From: Chryseobacterium takakiae
Lineage (GTDB): Bacteria; Bacteroidota; Bacteroidia; Flavobacteriales; Weeksellaceae
Length of the DNA: 64,000 nt
NCBI RefSeq assembly: GCF_900129385.1
Contig: NZ_FQVO01000010.1
Coordinates: 62,001-126,000 of the forward strand
Reading direction: 5' to 3'
The translations under genes were made by a program, and so were the position numbers. A model generated the notes under the pieces. That model was not told the DNA's origin. It saw only the letters and a program-made list of their open reading frames with translations, and made no database searches. Shown piece after piece: positions 32,526 through 41,318 of this stretch; position 1 is the stretch's first letter; each line of letters opens with the position of its first letter.

Positions 32526-34556
32526 CTAAAAATTAACCTTTACTCCGAAAATAAAATTTCTTTTAGCCGCCGGATTGTAATATCGGTTTCCGAAAGCATT
32601 GATATCAAAACCCGAAACATAATCTTCGTTGTACAGATTCTGGATCTGCAGAAAGAGATTTAGTTTTGTTTTGTCAAGTTCTACAGGAAATCTAAATTGA
32701 ATATTTCCCACGAGGCTTGGTTCCGACCAGACTGAATTGGCGTCATTCAGTGGTATTTTTGAGGTATAAAAATGGGAATAATCAACAGACAGTTTTTTAA
32801 GCAGGATAAAATTGATCAAACTGTTTACCGTTGTCCGGGGAACACCGGTGAGATCATTTCCGGAAAAATCACTGTCATTCTGCCGGTAATTTTCAAAGGT
32901 AAAGCGATAAAAGCTTCCGGAAAACCTGAATTTAAACCCGCTGAAAATATCATTTTTAAGGTTAAAACTTTTGGATTCCAGCAATACTTCCAGTCCTTTC
33001 TGAACGGTTGCTCCGGAGTTGACAAAAAATTCCTGTCCGGCCTCATTCTGTCTTCTTACAATAGCATCTTTCATCCTGAAATCGAAATAACTTCCTTCTA
33101 CGAAAACTGCATTTCCGAATTGCTTGCGTATCCCAACTTCTTTATTCCATCCGTATTCAGGACGGAGTTCTGTATTAAACTGCTGATCAGATGTCCGGAT
33201 TTCTTCGTTTGTCGGAGCGGAATTGCCTTTTCCTATCTTGGCTCGTACCGAAAATCCTTTTGCAAAAAGATAGTTGAGTCCAAAATTGGGCAGCCACTGA
33301 TTATTAAACCGGGTTTTCCCCATTTCGTTGCGTGGAAAAAGCCTTTCCCATTCGTAAACATTTGAATTCAGGCTTAAAGAAATATCCGTGAAAAGTTTTT
33401 CATCAATATTCAGTTTTTGTGAAAGAAAATAAAATCCTGAAGTATTTTTAATCTTATCGAAATTTTGCGGATTTCCTTCTTTTCCTCTGTTGTTATCATA
33501 ATTTTTAACGAAGATATCATTAATTCCGCCTTCAAAACCGAAGCGGTACGCCAGTGAAATATGCTCCCAGCTTCTTTCATAGTTCAGATGGGTCCGTAAG
33601 GCAAAATTTTTCTCAAACCGGTTCTCGAAATTGGTGATAAACGGATTTTCAAAGTCTACATAAGATCCCTGAATCATAATGAAATGGGAAAAATCCGGAC
33701 TGAAATTATATTGATGGGAAACACCAGCCAATATCATTTTATTTCGAATTCCTGCATCCTGATCTTTTGCTCCCGGGAGTGTTTTGGTTGAAGGTCTTGC
33801 CTGCTTTCTGTTGATCTGCATTTGCTCAAAAGTTAATCCGCCCGGAGTCTGGTAATCGAGATCAGCATATAACACCATTGCTTTCAGTATACCTCTTTGT
33901 GAATATTGAAAATGATCTTTCAGGAAGATCTGTTTTCGTATGACTTTGGATTGCTCGCGATAAGAATCTGTCTGATAATAATTCTGAAAAACCTCCACAA
34001 AATGTTTTCCCAATTGTCTGGAAAGATCAAAACTCTGGTTAAATGTTCCGTAGCTTCCCAATTCCAGATTAGCGGAAGTATTTTCTGAATCTAAGGTTTT
34101 CAACAATACGGTACCTCCTGTGACCGCTCCATAATCGCCACTTTCCGGGCCTTTATAAATTTCCATTTTTTTAATGAGTTCGGGAGAAATCACATTGAAA
34201 TAGGTATTTCCTGAAGCATCGGAAAAGATAAAATCGTCAAGATAGACTTTTACATTCCGTACTCCAAACGGCGAACGAAGGGTGCTGCCGCGAAGAGAAA
34301 TCCGATAACTTCCTGGAGACCGTTCTTCCATTCTTGCCCCGGCTGTCTGGTTGATGGATTCCAGCATTCTTTCGGGTGGATTCTGGTTCAGGAGATTTTG
34401 TGAAACCACAGAGACGGACTTTGTGGAAGAGATAAAAACTGCCGGTTTTTTATAGGCATCGATCTGCACTTCTGAGATCAGTTCTGCGGAATCTCTTTTT
34501 TGTGCTGACAGGAAAGCTGTAAAAATGGTGGGTAGAAGAAGGTAGATTTTTTTCAT
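32526..34556 (-). CDS. TonB-dependent outer-membrane receptor
   Basis: The 676-residue protein has a signal peptide ending FLSAQ, a plug domain at about 30-160 (GARMEERSPGSYRISLRGSTLRSPFGVRNVKVYLDD; IYKGPESGDYGAVTGGTVLLK) and a 22-strand barrel ending NPAAKRNFIFGVKVNF with the usual terminal aromatic. The plug resembles iron-siderophore receptors, but the substrate is not given by the sequence. No FecI/FecR genes stand nearby, and no riboswitch is in its leader. Upstream of it is the tandem repeat array. Confidence 0.9.
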   Translation of the reverse strand: MKKIYLLLPTIFTAFLSAQKRDSAELISEVQIDAYKKPAVFISSTKSVSVVSQNLLNQNPPERMLESINQTAGARMEERSPGSYRISLRGSTLRSPFGVRNVKVYLDDFIFSDASGNTYFNVISPELIKKMEIYKGPESGDYGAVTGGTVLLKTLDSENTSANLELGSYGTFNQSFDLSRQLGKHFVEVFQNYYQTDSYREQSKVIRKQIFLKDHFQYSQRGILKAMVLYADLDYQTPGGLTFEQMQINRKQARPSTKTLPGAKDQDAGIRNKMILAGVSHQYNFSPDFSHFIMIQGSYVDFENPFITNFENRFEKNFALRTHLNYERSWEHISLAYRFGFEGGINDIFVKNYDNNRGKEGNPQNFDKIKNTSGFYFLSQKLNIDEKLFTDISLSLNSNVYEWERLFPRNEMGKTRFNNQWLPNFGLNYLFAKGFSVRAKIGKGNSAPTNEEIRTSDQQFNTELRPEYGWNKEVGIRKQFGNAVFVEGSYFDFRMKDAIVRRQNEAGQEFFVNSGATVQKGLEVLLESKSFNLKNDIFSGFKFRFSGSFYRFTFENYRQNDSDFSGNDLTGVPRTTVNSLINFILLKKLSVDYSHFYTSKIPLNDANSVWSEPSLVGNIQFRFPVELDKTKLNLFLQIQNLYNEDYVSGFDINAFGNRYYNPAAKRNFIFGVKVNF

Positions 34557-34632
34557 TGCGTAGGTGTAAGCAAAAATTGTTCTTTTCTGTCTAATATTTT
34601 TAAAATTTTATGGTGACCTTGTGATTTTTTTT

Positions 34633-35303
34633 ACCACAGATTTGCACGGATTGGCGCAGATTAATTTATCCTAAAAGCTTTGTTAAAATGTTGTTGAGAT
34701 GCTTAGGGAATGACAAATTTTTTTTTGATTAATGCTGTAGTATTATGATTCTCCCGCAGATTGCACGGATGAAGCAGATTAATTTATCCTAAAAGCTTTT
34801 GTTAAAATGTTGTTGAGATGCTTAGTGAATGACAATTTTTTTTGATTAATGCTGTAGTATTATGATTCTCCCGCAGATTGCACGGATGAAGCAGATTATT
34901 TTATCCTAAAAGCTTTTGTTAAAATATTGTTGAAATGCTTAGGGAATAACAAAATTTTTTTTTGATTAATGCTGTAGTATTATGATTCTCCCGCAGATTG
35001 CACGGATGAAGCAGATTATTTTATCCTAAAAGCTTTTATTAAAATATTGTTGAAATGCTTAGGGAATAACAAAAATTTTTTTTGATTAATACTGTAGTAT
35101 TATGTCTCTCCCGCAGATTGCACGGATTGGGCAGATTAATTTATCCTAAAAGCTTTGTTAAAATGTTGTTGAGATGCTTAGGGAATGACAATTTTTTTTG
35201 ATTAATGCTGTAGTATTATGTCTCTCCCGCAGATTGCACGGATGAAGCAGATTAATTTAAATATACATAATCATTTGTGAGATCTGTGCAATCTGTGGGA
35301 ACT
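34633..35303. repeat. Tandem array of ~118-bp units, five full and partial copies
   Basis: CCGCAGATTGCACGGAT begins units at 34754, 34871, 34991, 35111 and 35227 (steps 117, 120, 120, 116), with a diverged first unit from about 34633. Each unit also contains CCTAAAAGCTTT, GAGATGCTTAGGGAATGACA (or a variant), a T run and GATTAATGCTGTAGTATTATG. The array ends with an inverted copy of the end block (GATCTGTGCAATCTGTGG, 35281-35298). It holds no ORF and lies upstream of the TonB receptor gene and downstream of the MFS gene, both minus-strand. Confidence 0.9.
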
Positions 35304-35329
35304 TAAAAATAGTTTCAGTTTAATAAGAG

Positions 35330-35470
35330 CGTTGAGATCCTTTCAGGATGACAAACTGTGTGCAGTTGCTTCTGTAAAACTTATTATTTTCTCCCACTGA
35401 TTTTACAGATTTACATAGATTTATTTAAAAGGGCATTGAGATGCTTATGTATATTCAATTTAAGTAATTA
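35330..35470. repeat. Diverged repeat fragments between the array and the GC-rich element
   Basis: GAGATCCTTTCAGGATGACA (35334-35353), CACTGATTTTACAGATTTACATAGATT-like sequence near 35395-35424 and TTGAGATGCTTA near 35437-35448 are degenerate copies of the two blocks that make up the tandem units. No gene is seen here. Confidence 0.55.
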
Positions 35471-35476
35471 TAAAAT

Positions 35477-35499
35477 CCTGTCAAGTTCTATTTGACAGG
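35477..35499. terminator. Hairpin, possible terminator
   Basis: CCTGTCAA (35477-35484) pairs with TTGACAGG (35492-35499), with T-rich sequence to the right and A/T-rich to the left. Direction is uncertain. Confidence 0.45.
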
Positions 35500-35513
35500 T
35501 TCTTTTATAACAT

Positions 35514-35682
35514 GTCCTCGCGTGAGGGATGCGGCGGGCGGCGACGCAGGAGCCGGTGCGCGTGAGAAACGAACGCGTACGGAAGCGAAGCGGACCCCAA
35601 AGCAGCCCGGCCCGAATTGTAGGGAAACCTCATAGGTTTTAAAAACCTATGAGGTTTAGCTTTGGCATGAGGGACACGCCCA
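35514..35682 (-). ncRNA. GC-rich structured element, copy 1, 3' of the MFS gene
   Basis: The element shares with 63471-63600 the blocks TCGCGTGAGGGAT, GGGCGGCGA, GAGCCGGTGCG, AGCGAAGCGGA, GCAGCCC and a final CACGCCC in the same order. It is far richer in GC than its surroundings. An inserted perfect hairpin (35625-35657, arms AAACCTCATAGGTTTT) lies before the final block. In both copies the CACGCCC end abuts the stop codon of a minus-strand gene, so it would be transcribed as a 3' extension. From memory it resembles the repeated structured RNAs of Flavobacteriia (such as the Flavo-1 class); this is unverified. Confidence 0.6.
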
Positions 35683-35687
35683 AAAAA

Positions 35688-36914
35688 TTATTCAGCGTGT
35701 TTTCTGTTGCCAATCATCCACGGAACGATGAAATAAAATGCCATAGCAATGGCTGTCGCTAGAATTCCGGTTCCGATCCACAAGGTGGTAAAACCTAGTT
35801 TTTCCGCAATTAAAGTTCCGAGATAAGGGGTTACGATAAATGCTATGGAAAATGATATCCCGTTTAGCCCCATGTAAGCACCTTTATTATTTTTTCCGGA
35901 TCGCAATGCCGTAATGGTAGACATGAAAGGCAGCGCCCAGATTTCCCCAACGCATAGTAAGCTCATGGAGACGATCAAAGTAAGCATACTGTGATCAAAA
36001 CCCAGCATTGCATAGGAAATTCCGCAGATAAAAGTTCCGAGAAACATGGTCACGGCAAGACTGAAATATTTTTCCGCCACCTGAACGAGCCCCATTTCCA
36101 GTAACACCACTACAAAGCCGCTGTAGCCTAACAGATAACCGATATTTTGCTGACTGAGATGAGCCGTATCTTTGTAAAAGATAGTGAGTGTACTGAACAA
36201 CTGAAAAAAACAGATGGAAAACAACATACAGAAAAAACAGTATAGTAAAAATTTACCATCCCGGTACGGAGAACTGTCCTTTTTAATTTCGATTACTTCT
36301 TTTACTTTTTGGGCCTTCAGACGGGCGAGTTTGTTTCGTTTTTTAAAGAAAACTATATAAAGAATCCCGGCCGACAAAGCGGTTAAAGCATTGGCAAAGA
36401 ACAGGAATTCGTAAGAAATCGCCGATAAAATACCACCCAATGCGGGACCAATAGAAAACCCCAAATTGACCGCCATCCTGTTTAATGAAAATGCACGGGT
36501 AATGTTTTCGGGCTTCGCATATTTGGTAATGGCTACGGAGTTGGCCGGCCGGAAAGCGTCACTTACAATACTCTGAACCAAAATAATGGCTGCGACCCCA
36601 ACTTCCGTCTTGAAAACAGGAATGAGGCAGAACAAAGGTACACTCAGCAATAAACTGAAAGACTGCACTTTGTATTCTCCGATTTTATCGGTAATAAATC
36701 CGCCCAGCCATGAGCCTATAACGGAACCGATCCCGAAAAAGCTTAATACAATTCCCGTATTTTCTATGCTGAAATGTAAATGGCTGGTCATATATACTCC
36801 CAAAAACGGAAGTACCATGGATCCGGCCCGGTTGATGAGCATTACCAGGGCCAGCATCCAGCTTTCTTTGGAAAGCCCTTTGAATGAATTGGTATATAGA
36901 TATATTAATTTCAT
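35688..36914 (-). CDS. Major facilitator superfamily transporter (DHA1-like)
   Basis: The 408-residue protein has 12 predicted membrane helices with the MFS motif A region GSVIGSWLGGFITDKIGEYKV between helices 2 and 3, a positively charged central loop (KKRNKLARLKAQKVKEVIEIKKD) and the RPANSVAITKYAK segment. DHA1-type members are drug or metabolite proton antiporters. A perfect palindrome just before the start codon may be an operator. The gene ends 5 bp from the GC-rich element. Confidence 0.88.
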   Translation of the reverse strand: MKLIYLYTNSFKGLSKESWMLALVMLINRAGSMVLPFLGVYMTSHLHFSIENTGIVLSFFGIGSVIGSWLGGFITDKIGEYKVQSFSLLLSVPLFCLIPVFKTEVGVAAIILVQSIVSDAFRPANSVAITKYAKPENITRAFSLNRMAVNLGFSIGPALGGILSAISYEFLFFANALTALSAGILYIVFFKKRNKLARLKAQKVKEVIEIKKDSSPYRDGKFLLYCFFCMLFSICFFQLFSTLTIFYKDTAHLSQQNIGYLLGYSGFVVVLLEMGLVQVAEKYFSLAVTMFLGTFICGISYAMLGFDHSMLTLIVSMSLLCVGEIWALPFMSTITALRSGKNNKGAYMGLNGISFSIAFIVTPYLGTLIAEKLGFTTLWIGTGILATAIAMAFYFIVPWMIGNRKHAE

Positions 36915-36928
36915 GATTTTATTTTTTT

Positions 36929-36947
36929 AATAGGATTTTATCCTATT
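36929..36947 (-). promoter_or_regulatory. Palindromic candidate operator of the MFS gene
   Basis: AATAGGAT, TTT, ATCCTATT form a perfect inverted repeat 15 bp before the start codon. The symmetry suits a dimeric regulator (MarR or TetR type) acting on the transporter gene; a 5' UTR hairpin is the alternative. Confidence 0.5.
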
Positions 36948-37000
36948 TTGGTTTAAGTCGTCCCTTCGGGACTCTTTTCTTCACTATTATCTGTTTAAAT

Positions 37001-37033
37001 AAAAAAACAGGACTTAAAAAATTAAGCCCTGTT
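37001..37033 (-). terminator. Terminator of glnS
   Basis: AACAGG, A, CTTAA (37006-37017) pairs with TTAAG, C, CCTGTT (37022-37033) with one A-C mismatch. The A run at 37000-37007 gives the U run on the minus strand. Confidence 0.75.
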
Positions 37034-37058
37034 CATTTATATTGGTATAAATAAATTA

Positions 37059-38732
37059 TTACTCCGGCTTATAAGAGTCTTTTAAAGTCACGGTTCTGTT
37101 GAATACCAAATTGTCTTCGGTAGAATCCTGATCTTTTGTAAAATAGCCAATTCTCTGAAACTGAAGCGGTTCTCCTACTTCAACATCTTTAAGGTTTGGC
37201 TCTGCAAATCCTTTTACCACGGTTACAGATTCCGGGTTGATAAAGTTTAAAAAGTCTACTTCTTTCTCTGCATCCGGCTGTTCCACCGTAAAGAGTTTAT
37301 CATAATTTCTGACTTCCACAGGAATAGCGTGTTTTGCAGATACCCAGTGAATGGTTCCTTTTACTTTTCTCAGACTTTCTTCCGTTCCGCTGCCTGACTT
37401 GGACTTTTCGTCGTACGTTGCGTAGATGGTGGTAATATTCCCGTTCTCATCCTTTTCCACTCTTTCTCCTTTAATGATGTAAGCAGATTTTAAGCGGACT
37501 TCTCCACCCAGTTTCAGTCTGAAGAATTTATTATTGGCTTCTTCCTTGAAATCTTCACGCTCGATATACAATTCTCTTGAGAAAGGTATTTGCCTTGTTC
37601 CTGCATTTTCCTGTTCCGGATTGTTTTCCGTTTCCAGCCATTCTTCATTTTCTTCAGGATAGTTTTCAATGACTAATTTTACAGGATCTACGACCGTCAT
37701 TACCCGTTTTGCAACTTTATTTAAGTCTTCACGAACACAGAATTCCAACAGCTGAATTTCGATAAGGTTTTCCCTTTTGGCAACTCCTACTTTTTCAATA
37801 AAATTCCTGATCGCTGTTGCAGTATATCCTTTTCTTCTCATTCCTGAAATAGTAGGCATTCTTGGGTCATCCCATCCGTTTACTACTTTTTCAGCAATCA
37901 GTCTTTGCAGTTTTCTTTTGGAAGTAATCATATAAGAGACATTCATTCGTGCGAATTCTCTCTGCTTATTTCTTACTTTCGTTTCGTCGTATACCTGATC
38001 CAGATACCAATCATACAACGGCCTGTGGTTTTCAAATTCCAAAGAACATAAGGAGTGTGAAATTTGTTCAATATAATCGGATTCACCATGTGCCCAGTCG
38101 TACATCGGGTAAATTTTCCATGCAGTACCTGTTCTGTGGTGAGGTCTTTTTAAAATCCTGTACATCACAGGGTCACGCATGTTCATATTGGGCGACGTCA
38201 TGTCTATTTTTGCACGAAGAGACATTGAGCCTTCTTCAAATTCTCCGTTTTTCATTCTTTCGAATAAGTCTAAAGATTCTTCTACCGGACGGTTTCTGTA
38301 TGGAGATTCAATACCCGGTTCGGTAGGATTTTTCCGCTGTTCGGTAATCACTTCAGACGGTTGCTCATCTACATAAGCCTTACCATTTTTGATCATCTGA
38401 ACCGCCCAGTCGTAAAGCTGCTGGAAGTAATCGGAGGCGTACAACACTTTATCCCATTTGAAACCTAACCATTCAACATCTTTCATGATAGAATCTACGT
38501 ATTCCTGCTCTTCTTTTTCAGGATTCGTATCGTCGAAACGAAGGTTCACGGGAGCGTTGTATTTTTCGCCCAATCCAAAGTTGATGCAGATGGCTTTTGT
38601 ATGCCCTACATGCAGATAACCGTTGGGTTCAGGCGGAAAACGGAAACGGATCTGATCTCTTTTGAGGCCGTTTGCCAAATCATCTTCGATAATTTGCTCA
38701 ATAAAATTGAGTGATTTTTTTTCTTCTTCCAT
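37059..38732 (-). CDS. glnS: Glutamine-tRNA ligase
   Basis: The 557-residue class I synthetase has the HIGH-type motif FPPEPNGYLHVGHTKA (about 27-42), the tRNA-Gln specificity helix region, and the KMSKS-type motif in MITSKRKLQRL (about 268-278). The C-terminal anticodon-binding beta barrels are complete to the end (DSYKPE). It charges tRNA-Gln directly. The length and the PPEPNG signature favour GlnRS over non-discriminating GluRS. Confidence 0.95.
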   Translation of the reverse strand: MEEEKKSLNFIEQIIEDDLANGLKRDQIRFRFPPEPNGYLHVGHTKAICINFGLGEKYNAPVNLRFDDTNPEKEEQEYVDSIMKDVEWLGFKWDKVLYASDYFQQLYDWAVQMIKNGKAYVDEQPSEVITEQRKNPTEPGIESPYRNRPVEESLDLFERMKNGEFEEGSMSLRAKIDMTSPNMNMRDPVMYRILKRPHHRTGTAWKIYPMYDWAHGESDYIEQISHSLCSLEFENHRPLYDWYLDQVYDETKVRNKQREFARMNVSYMITSKRKLQRLIAEKVVNGWDDPRMPTISGMRRKGYTATAIRNFIEKVGVAKRENLIEIQLLEFCVREDLNKVAKRVMTVVDPVKLVIENYPEENEEWLETENNPEQENAGTRQIPFSRELYIEREDFKEEANNKFFRLKLGGEVRLKSAYIIKGERVEKDENGNITTIYATYDEKSKSGSGTEESLRKVKGTIHWVSAKHAIPVEVRNYDKLFTVEQPDAEKEVDFLNFINPESVTVVKGFAEPNLKDVEVGEPLQFQRIGYFTKDQDSTEDNLVFNRTVTLKDSYKPE

Positions 38733-38770
38733 TGAATTCGCTTTAAGGATGCCGCATCTGCGACAATTTG

Positions 38771-38778
38771 CAAATTTA
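38771..38778 (-). promoter_or_regulatory. -7 box for glnS
   Basis: CAAATTTA on the plus strand reads TAAATTTG on the minus strand, 38 bp before the start codon. Confidence 0.45.
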
Positions 38779-38845
38779 GGAAATTTTAAAGTTTTACGGA
38801 AATTATAGTTAATGGGTTTTAGTGGTATTATTCGATATATTAGTT

Positions 38846-38853
38846 TATCTTTG
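38846..38853 (+). promoter_or_regulatory. -7 box in the glnS-menC intergenic region
   Basis: TATCTTTG fits TAnnTTTG. Downstream only a 20-codon ORF (from 38886) and then the sigma-54 site are found, so what it transcribes is unclear. Confidence 0.4.
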
Positions 38854-39072
38854 CCCTAACTAAAACCATAGCTAAATTATACATTATGTCCATATCCATT
38901 CTATACTCTGAAAAGGACCTCTATTTTCAAAATCATTCTGAAGTCTAAGATTAACTGTAATTTAATTTTCCGTTAAACAAAAAAACACTGGAAAGGTCAA
39001 TATCCTATTAAACAGCTATTTATAAAAACCTCCTGAAATATATCACATTCAATACTGAAAAATACCATATTA

Positions 39073-39088
39073 TGGCACAAAGATTGCA
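39073..39088 (+). promoter_or_regulatory. Sigma-54 (RpoN) promoter
   Basis: TGGCAC, five bases, TTGCA is a full match to the -24/-12 consensus, with GG at 39074-39075 and GC at 39086-39087 exactly 12 bp apart. The transcript should start near 39099, 25 bp before a 25-codon ORF. Confidence 0.7.
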
Positions 39089-39123
39089 AACAAATAAGCG
39101 CACACAAACTAAATAATATTGTT

Positions 39124-39201
39124 ATGAAAAAGGTTAAAAGAACGTTTTCTTCATTTTTAGAATACATTAAAAAGGCAATTTTCGTAGAAGATGTTATCTA
39201 G
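39124..39201 (+). CDS. Candidate 25-residue cationic micro-protein under sigma-54 control
   Basis: The ORF starts MKKVKRTFSSFLEYIKKAIF and ends in VEDVI. The N-terminus is strongly basic, the middle could form an amphipathic helix (F-S-S-F-L-E-Y-I-K-K-A-I-F) and the end is acidic and hydrophobic. It is the only ORF after a perfect sigma-54 promoter before the convergent menC gene begins to be transcribed from the other side. I know no family for it. A hairpin-like ATGAAAT...ATTTCAT sequence follows near 39222-39250. Confidence 0.45.
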   Translation: MKKVKRTFSSFLEYIKKAIFVEDVI

Positions 39202-39297
39202 CAAGAAATGAATCTCACAGTATGAAATTATATTATCCTATATTTCATTTAAAATAAGGATAAGGTAAAAGTAATCTGAAAGGCTCCAATCTTCTGA

Positions 39298-40302
39298 CTA
39301 AACTTTAAAGTATAATAATTCTCCTTTCAAATCAAGATTGGATTCGAAATTATTAACAAATAAAGATCCGGTACCCAGACCCTGCGGCATCGGATTTTTT
39401 TTGGTGAATGTGTACTGGGCAATGGCATTCAGGCCGATATTGCTTTCCAGTGCGGAAGTAATCCACCAGCCGATATTGCGTTTTTCTGCCAGCTCAATCC
39501 ATTCGTCCGAACCTGAAAATCCACCAATTAATGATGGTTTTAAAATAATATACTGTGGCTTTATAGCTTCAAGAAGATCAGCTTTTTGATCGATATCAAC
39601 AATTCCTATTAATTCTTCGTCTAAAGCAATAGCTGTAGGAGTTTCTGCGCACAATTCAGCCATATCATTCCAGTTTCCCGCTTTTATGGGTTGTTCAATG
39701 GAATGAATATGTAAATCTGACAGCTGCTGCAAAACCGTTTTGGCTTCATGTTTTGTAAAACCTCCGTTGGCGTCAACGCGCAACTCCAGCATCTCATTTG
39801 AAAATTTCTGTCTTAATTTCTGAAGAATCTCATGTTCGGATTTCCAGTCGACCCCGATTTTTAATTTGATGCAATGAAATCCCTGATCCAATTTATCCTG
39901 AATCTGCTCTTCCATATATCCAATATCTCCCATCCATATTAAACCATTAATGACCACAGGCTTATCTCCCTCAGTAAATTCACCGGGAAAATAAATACGA
40001 TCTCCGTGTTTCAGGTTTAAAATAGCCTGTTCATAACCGAACCATATCGAAGGAAAATCTTTCAGTTCTTTTTTTAAATATTCATACTCCTGCTGAATAT
40101 TTTCGCAAAGCCATTGAAGCTTCTCTTCATAATCCGGCCTGTCGTCAAAGCTGAGCCCTCTGAAAACTGCGCATTCTCCTACTCCTTTATTTTCATTTTC
40201 ATAGATCGTAAGAATAAAAGTTTCCTTTTCATACAAAACGCCGCGAGATGTTCCACTCGGGCGCTTGAATTCTAATACATATCTGAAATATTCTGCTGTC
40301 AT
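39298..40302 (-). CDS. menC: o-Succinylbenzoate synthase
   Basis: The 334-residue enolase-superfamily enzyme has the catalytic KLKIG (Lys pair, about 146-148), the metal ligands DANGGF (Asp about 177), EQP (about 202) and DEEL (about 228), and the second Lys in ILKPSLIGGF. It dehydrates SHCHC to o-succinylbenzoate in menaquinone synthesis; an acid-sugar or dipeptide epimerase is less likely. Its ATG overlaps the fbp stop codon as TAATG, so it is co-translated with fbp. Confidence 0.85.
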   Translation of the reverse strand: MTAEYFRYVLEFKRPSGTSRGVLYEKETFILTIYENENKGVGECAVFRGLSFDDRPDYEEKLQWLCENIQQEYEYLKKELKDFPSIWFGYEQAILNLKHGDRIYFPGEFTEGDKPVVINGLIWMGDIGYMEEQIQDKLDQGFHCIKLKIGVDWKSEHEILQKLRQKFSNEMLELRVDANGGFTKHEAKTVLQQLSDLHIHSIEQPIKAGNWNDMAELCAETPTAIALDEELIGIVDIDQKADLLEAIKPQYIILKPSLIGGFSGSDEWIELAEKRNIGWWITSALESNIGLNAIAQYTFTKKNPMPQGLGTGSLFVNNFESNLDLKGELLYFKV

Positions 40303-41318
40303 TATTTTACGCTGTCGATTCTCATAAATTCTTCCGCTTTTTCCACCATATCAACACTTCCGCAGAAGAAAGGAATTCTCTGATGCAGCTCTTCCGGTTC
40401 TATTTCAAGAATTCTTCTGAATCCGTCCGTTGCTTTTCCTCCGGCCTGTTCTGCAAGAAATGCCATCGGGTTACATTCATACAGCAACCTTAGTTTCCCG
40501 TTCGGAGCCTGAGAATATGACGGATAAATATAAATCCCTCCTTTCAGCATATTTCTGTGAAAATCTGCAACAAGCGAACCTATATACCGGGAAGTATAAG
40601 GCCTGTCTCCTTCTTCCATCTGGCAATATTTAAGGTAATTTTTTACGCCTTGCGGAAATTTGATATAATTTCCTTCGTTGATGGAATAAATTTTTCCTGT
40701 TTTTGGGAACATCATGTTCGGATGAGAAAGATAGTAAGTACCTAACGAAGGATCAAGCGTAAATCCATTTACTCCATTTCCCGTAGTGTACACAATCATG
40801 GTTGATGATCCGTAAATCACATATCCTGCAGCAATCTGATTGATTCCTTTTTGCAAAAAATCTTCAAGCTGAACCGGAGTTCCGGGTTCTGTAACCCTTC
40901 TGTAAATAGAAAAAATAGTTCCTACGGAAACATTTACATCAATATTTGATGAGCCGTCCAGAGGATCAATCAATACAACGTATTTGCTTAAATGACCGTT
41001 TTCACCGCATTTTATATCAATGAAATCATCATTTTCCTCAGAGGCAATTCCGCAGACCACTTCTCTTTGAGACAGAGCGGTAATAAAAATTTCGTTGGCA
41101 ATCACATCGAGCTTCTGCTGTTCTTCTCCCTGAATATTCTGGTTTCCGGCAGCGCCTGCAATGTCTACAATTCCTGCTTTATTTACTTCTCTGTTTACTA
41201 CTTTAGAAGCCAGTCTTATTGCGCTCAGCAGCCTGGAAAACTCCCCGGTGGAATATTGAAAATCATCCTGTCTGTCAATAAGAAATTCTCCTAAAGTCTG
41301 TAATGGTCTTTCTGACAT
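40302..41318 (-). CDS. fbp: Fructose-1,6-bisphosphatase, class I
   Basis: The 338-residue protein has the metal-binding signature [21 protein letters not shown] (Asp-x-Leu-Asp-Gly at about 118-123), ASEEND near the first metal site and the substrate region [26 protein letters not shown]. It makes fructose 6-phosphate in gluconeogenesis. The gene pair fbp-menC with overlapping stop and start is a surprising metabolic neighbour set. Confidence 0.95.
   Translation of the reverse strand: MSERPLQTLGEFLIDRQDDFQYSTGEFSRLLSAIRLASKVVNREVNKAGIVDIAGAAGNQNIQGEEQQKLDVIANEIFITALSQREVVCGIASEENDDFIDIKCGENGHLSKYVVLIDPLDGSSNIDVNVSVGTIFSIYRRVTEPGTPVQLEDFLQKGINQIAAGYVIYGSSTMIVYTTGNGVNGFTLDPSLGTYYLSHPNMMFPKTGKIYSINEGNYIKFPQGVKNYLKYCQMEEGDRPYTSRYIGSLVADFHRNMLKGGIYIYPSYSQAPNGKLRLLYECNPMAFLAEQAGGKATDGFRRILEIEPEELHQRIPFFCGSVDMVEKAEEFMRIDSVK

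Noticed and set aside
32772-33365. Plus-strand 197-codon ORF in the TonB receptor gene
   Set aside because: It is antisense to a clear TonB barrel with conserved plug motifs; the predicted product has no recognisable features.
32526-34556. TonB receptor as the B12 receptor lost from the riboswitch at 3.5 kb
   Set aside because: Its own signal peptide differs from the remnant ORF and it is 29 kb away on the other strand; nothing links the two beyond both being exported.
34633-35303. CRISPR array
   Set aside because: The whole ~118-bp unit is repeated, including the parts that would be spacers, and no cas genes are near.
35514-35682. Protein-coding interpretation of the GC-rich element
   Set aside because: No long ORF on either strand; the second copy shows no codon-like pattern of change.
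38886-38948. 20-codon ORF after the -7 box at 38846
   Set aside because: The peptide is polar without helix or signal pattern and has no terminator; not enough support to call it a gene.
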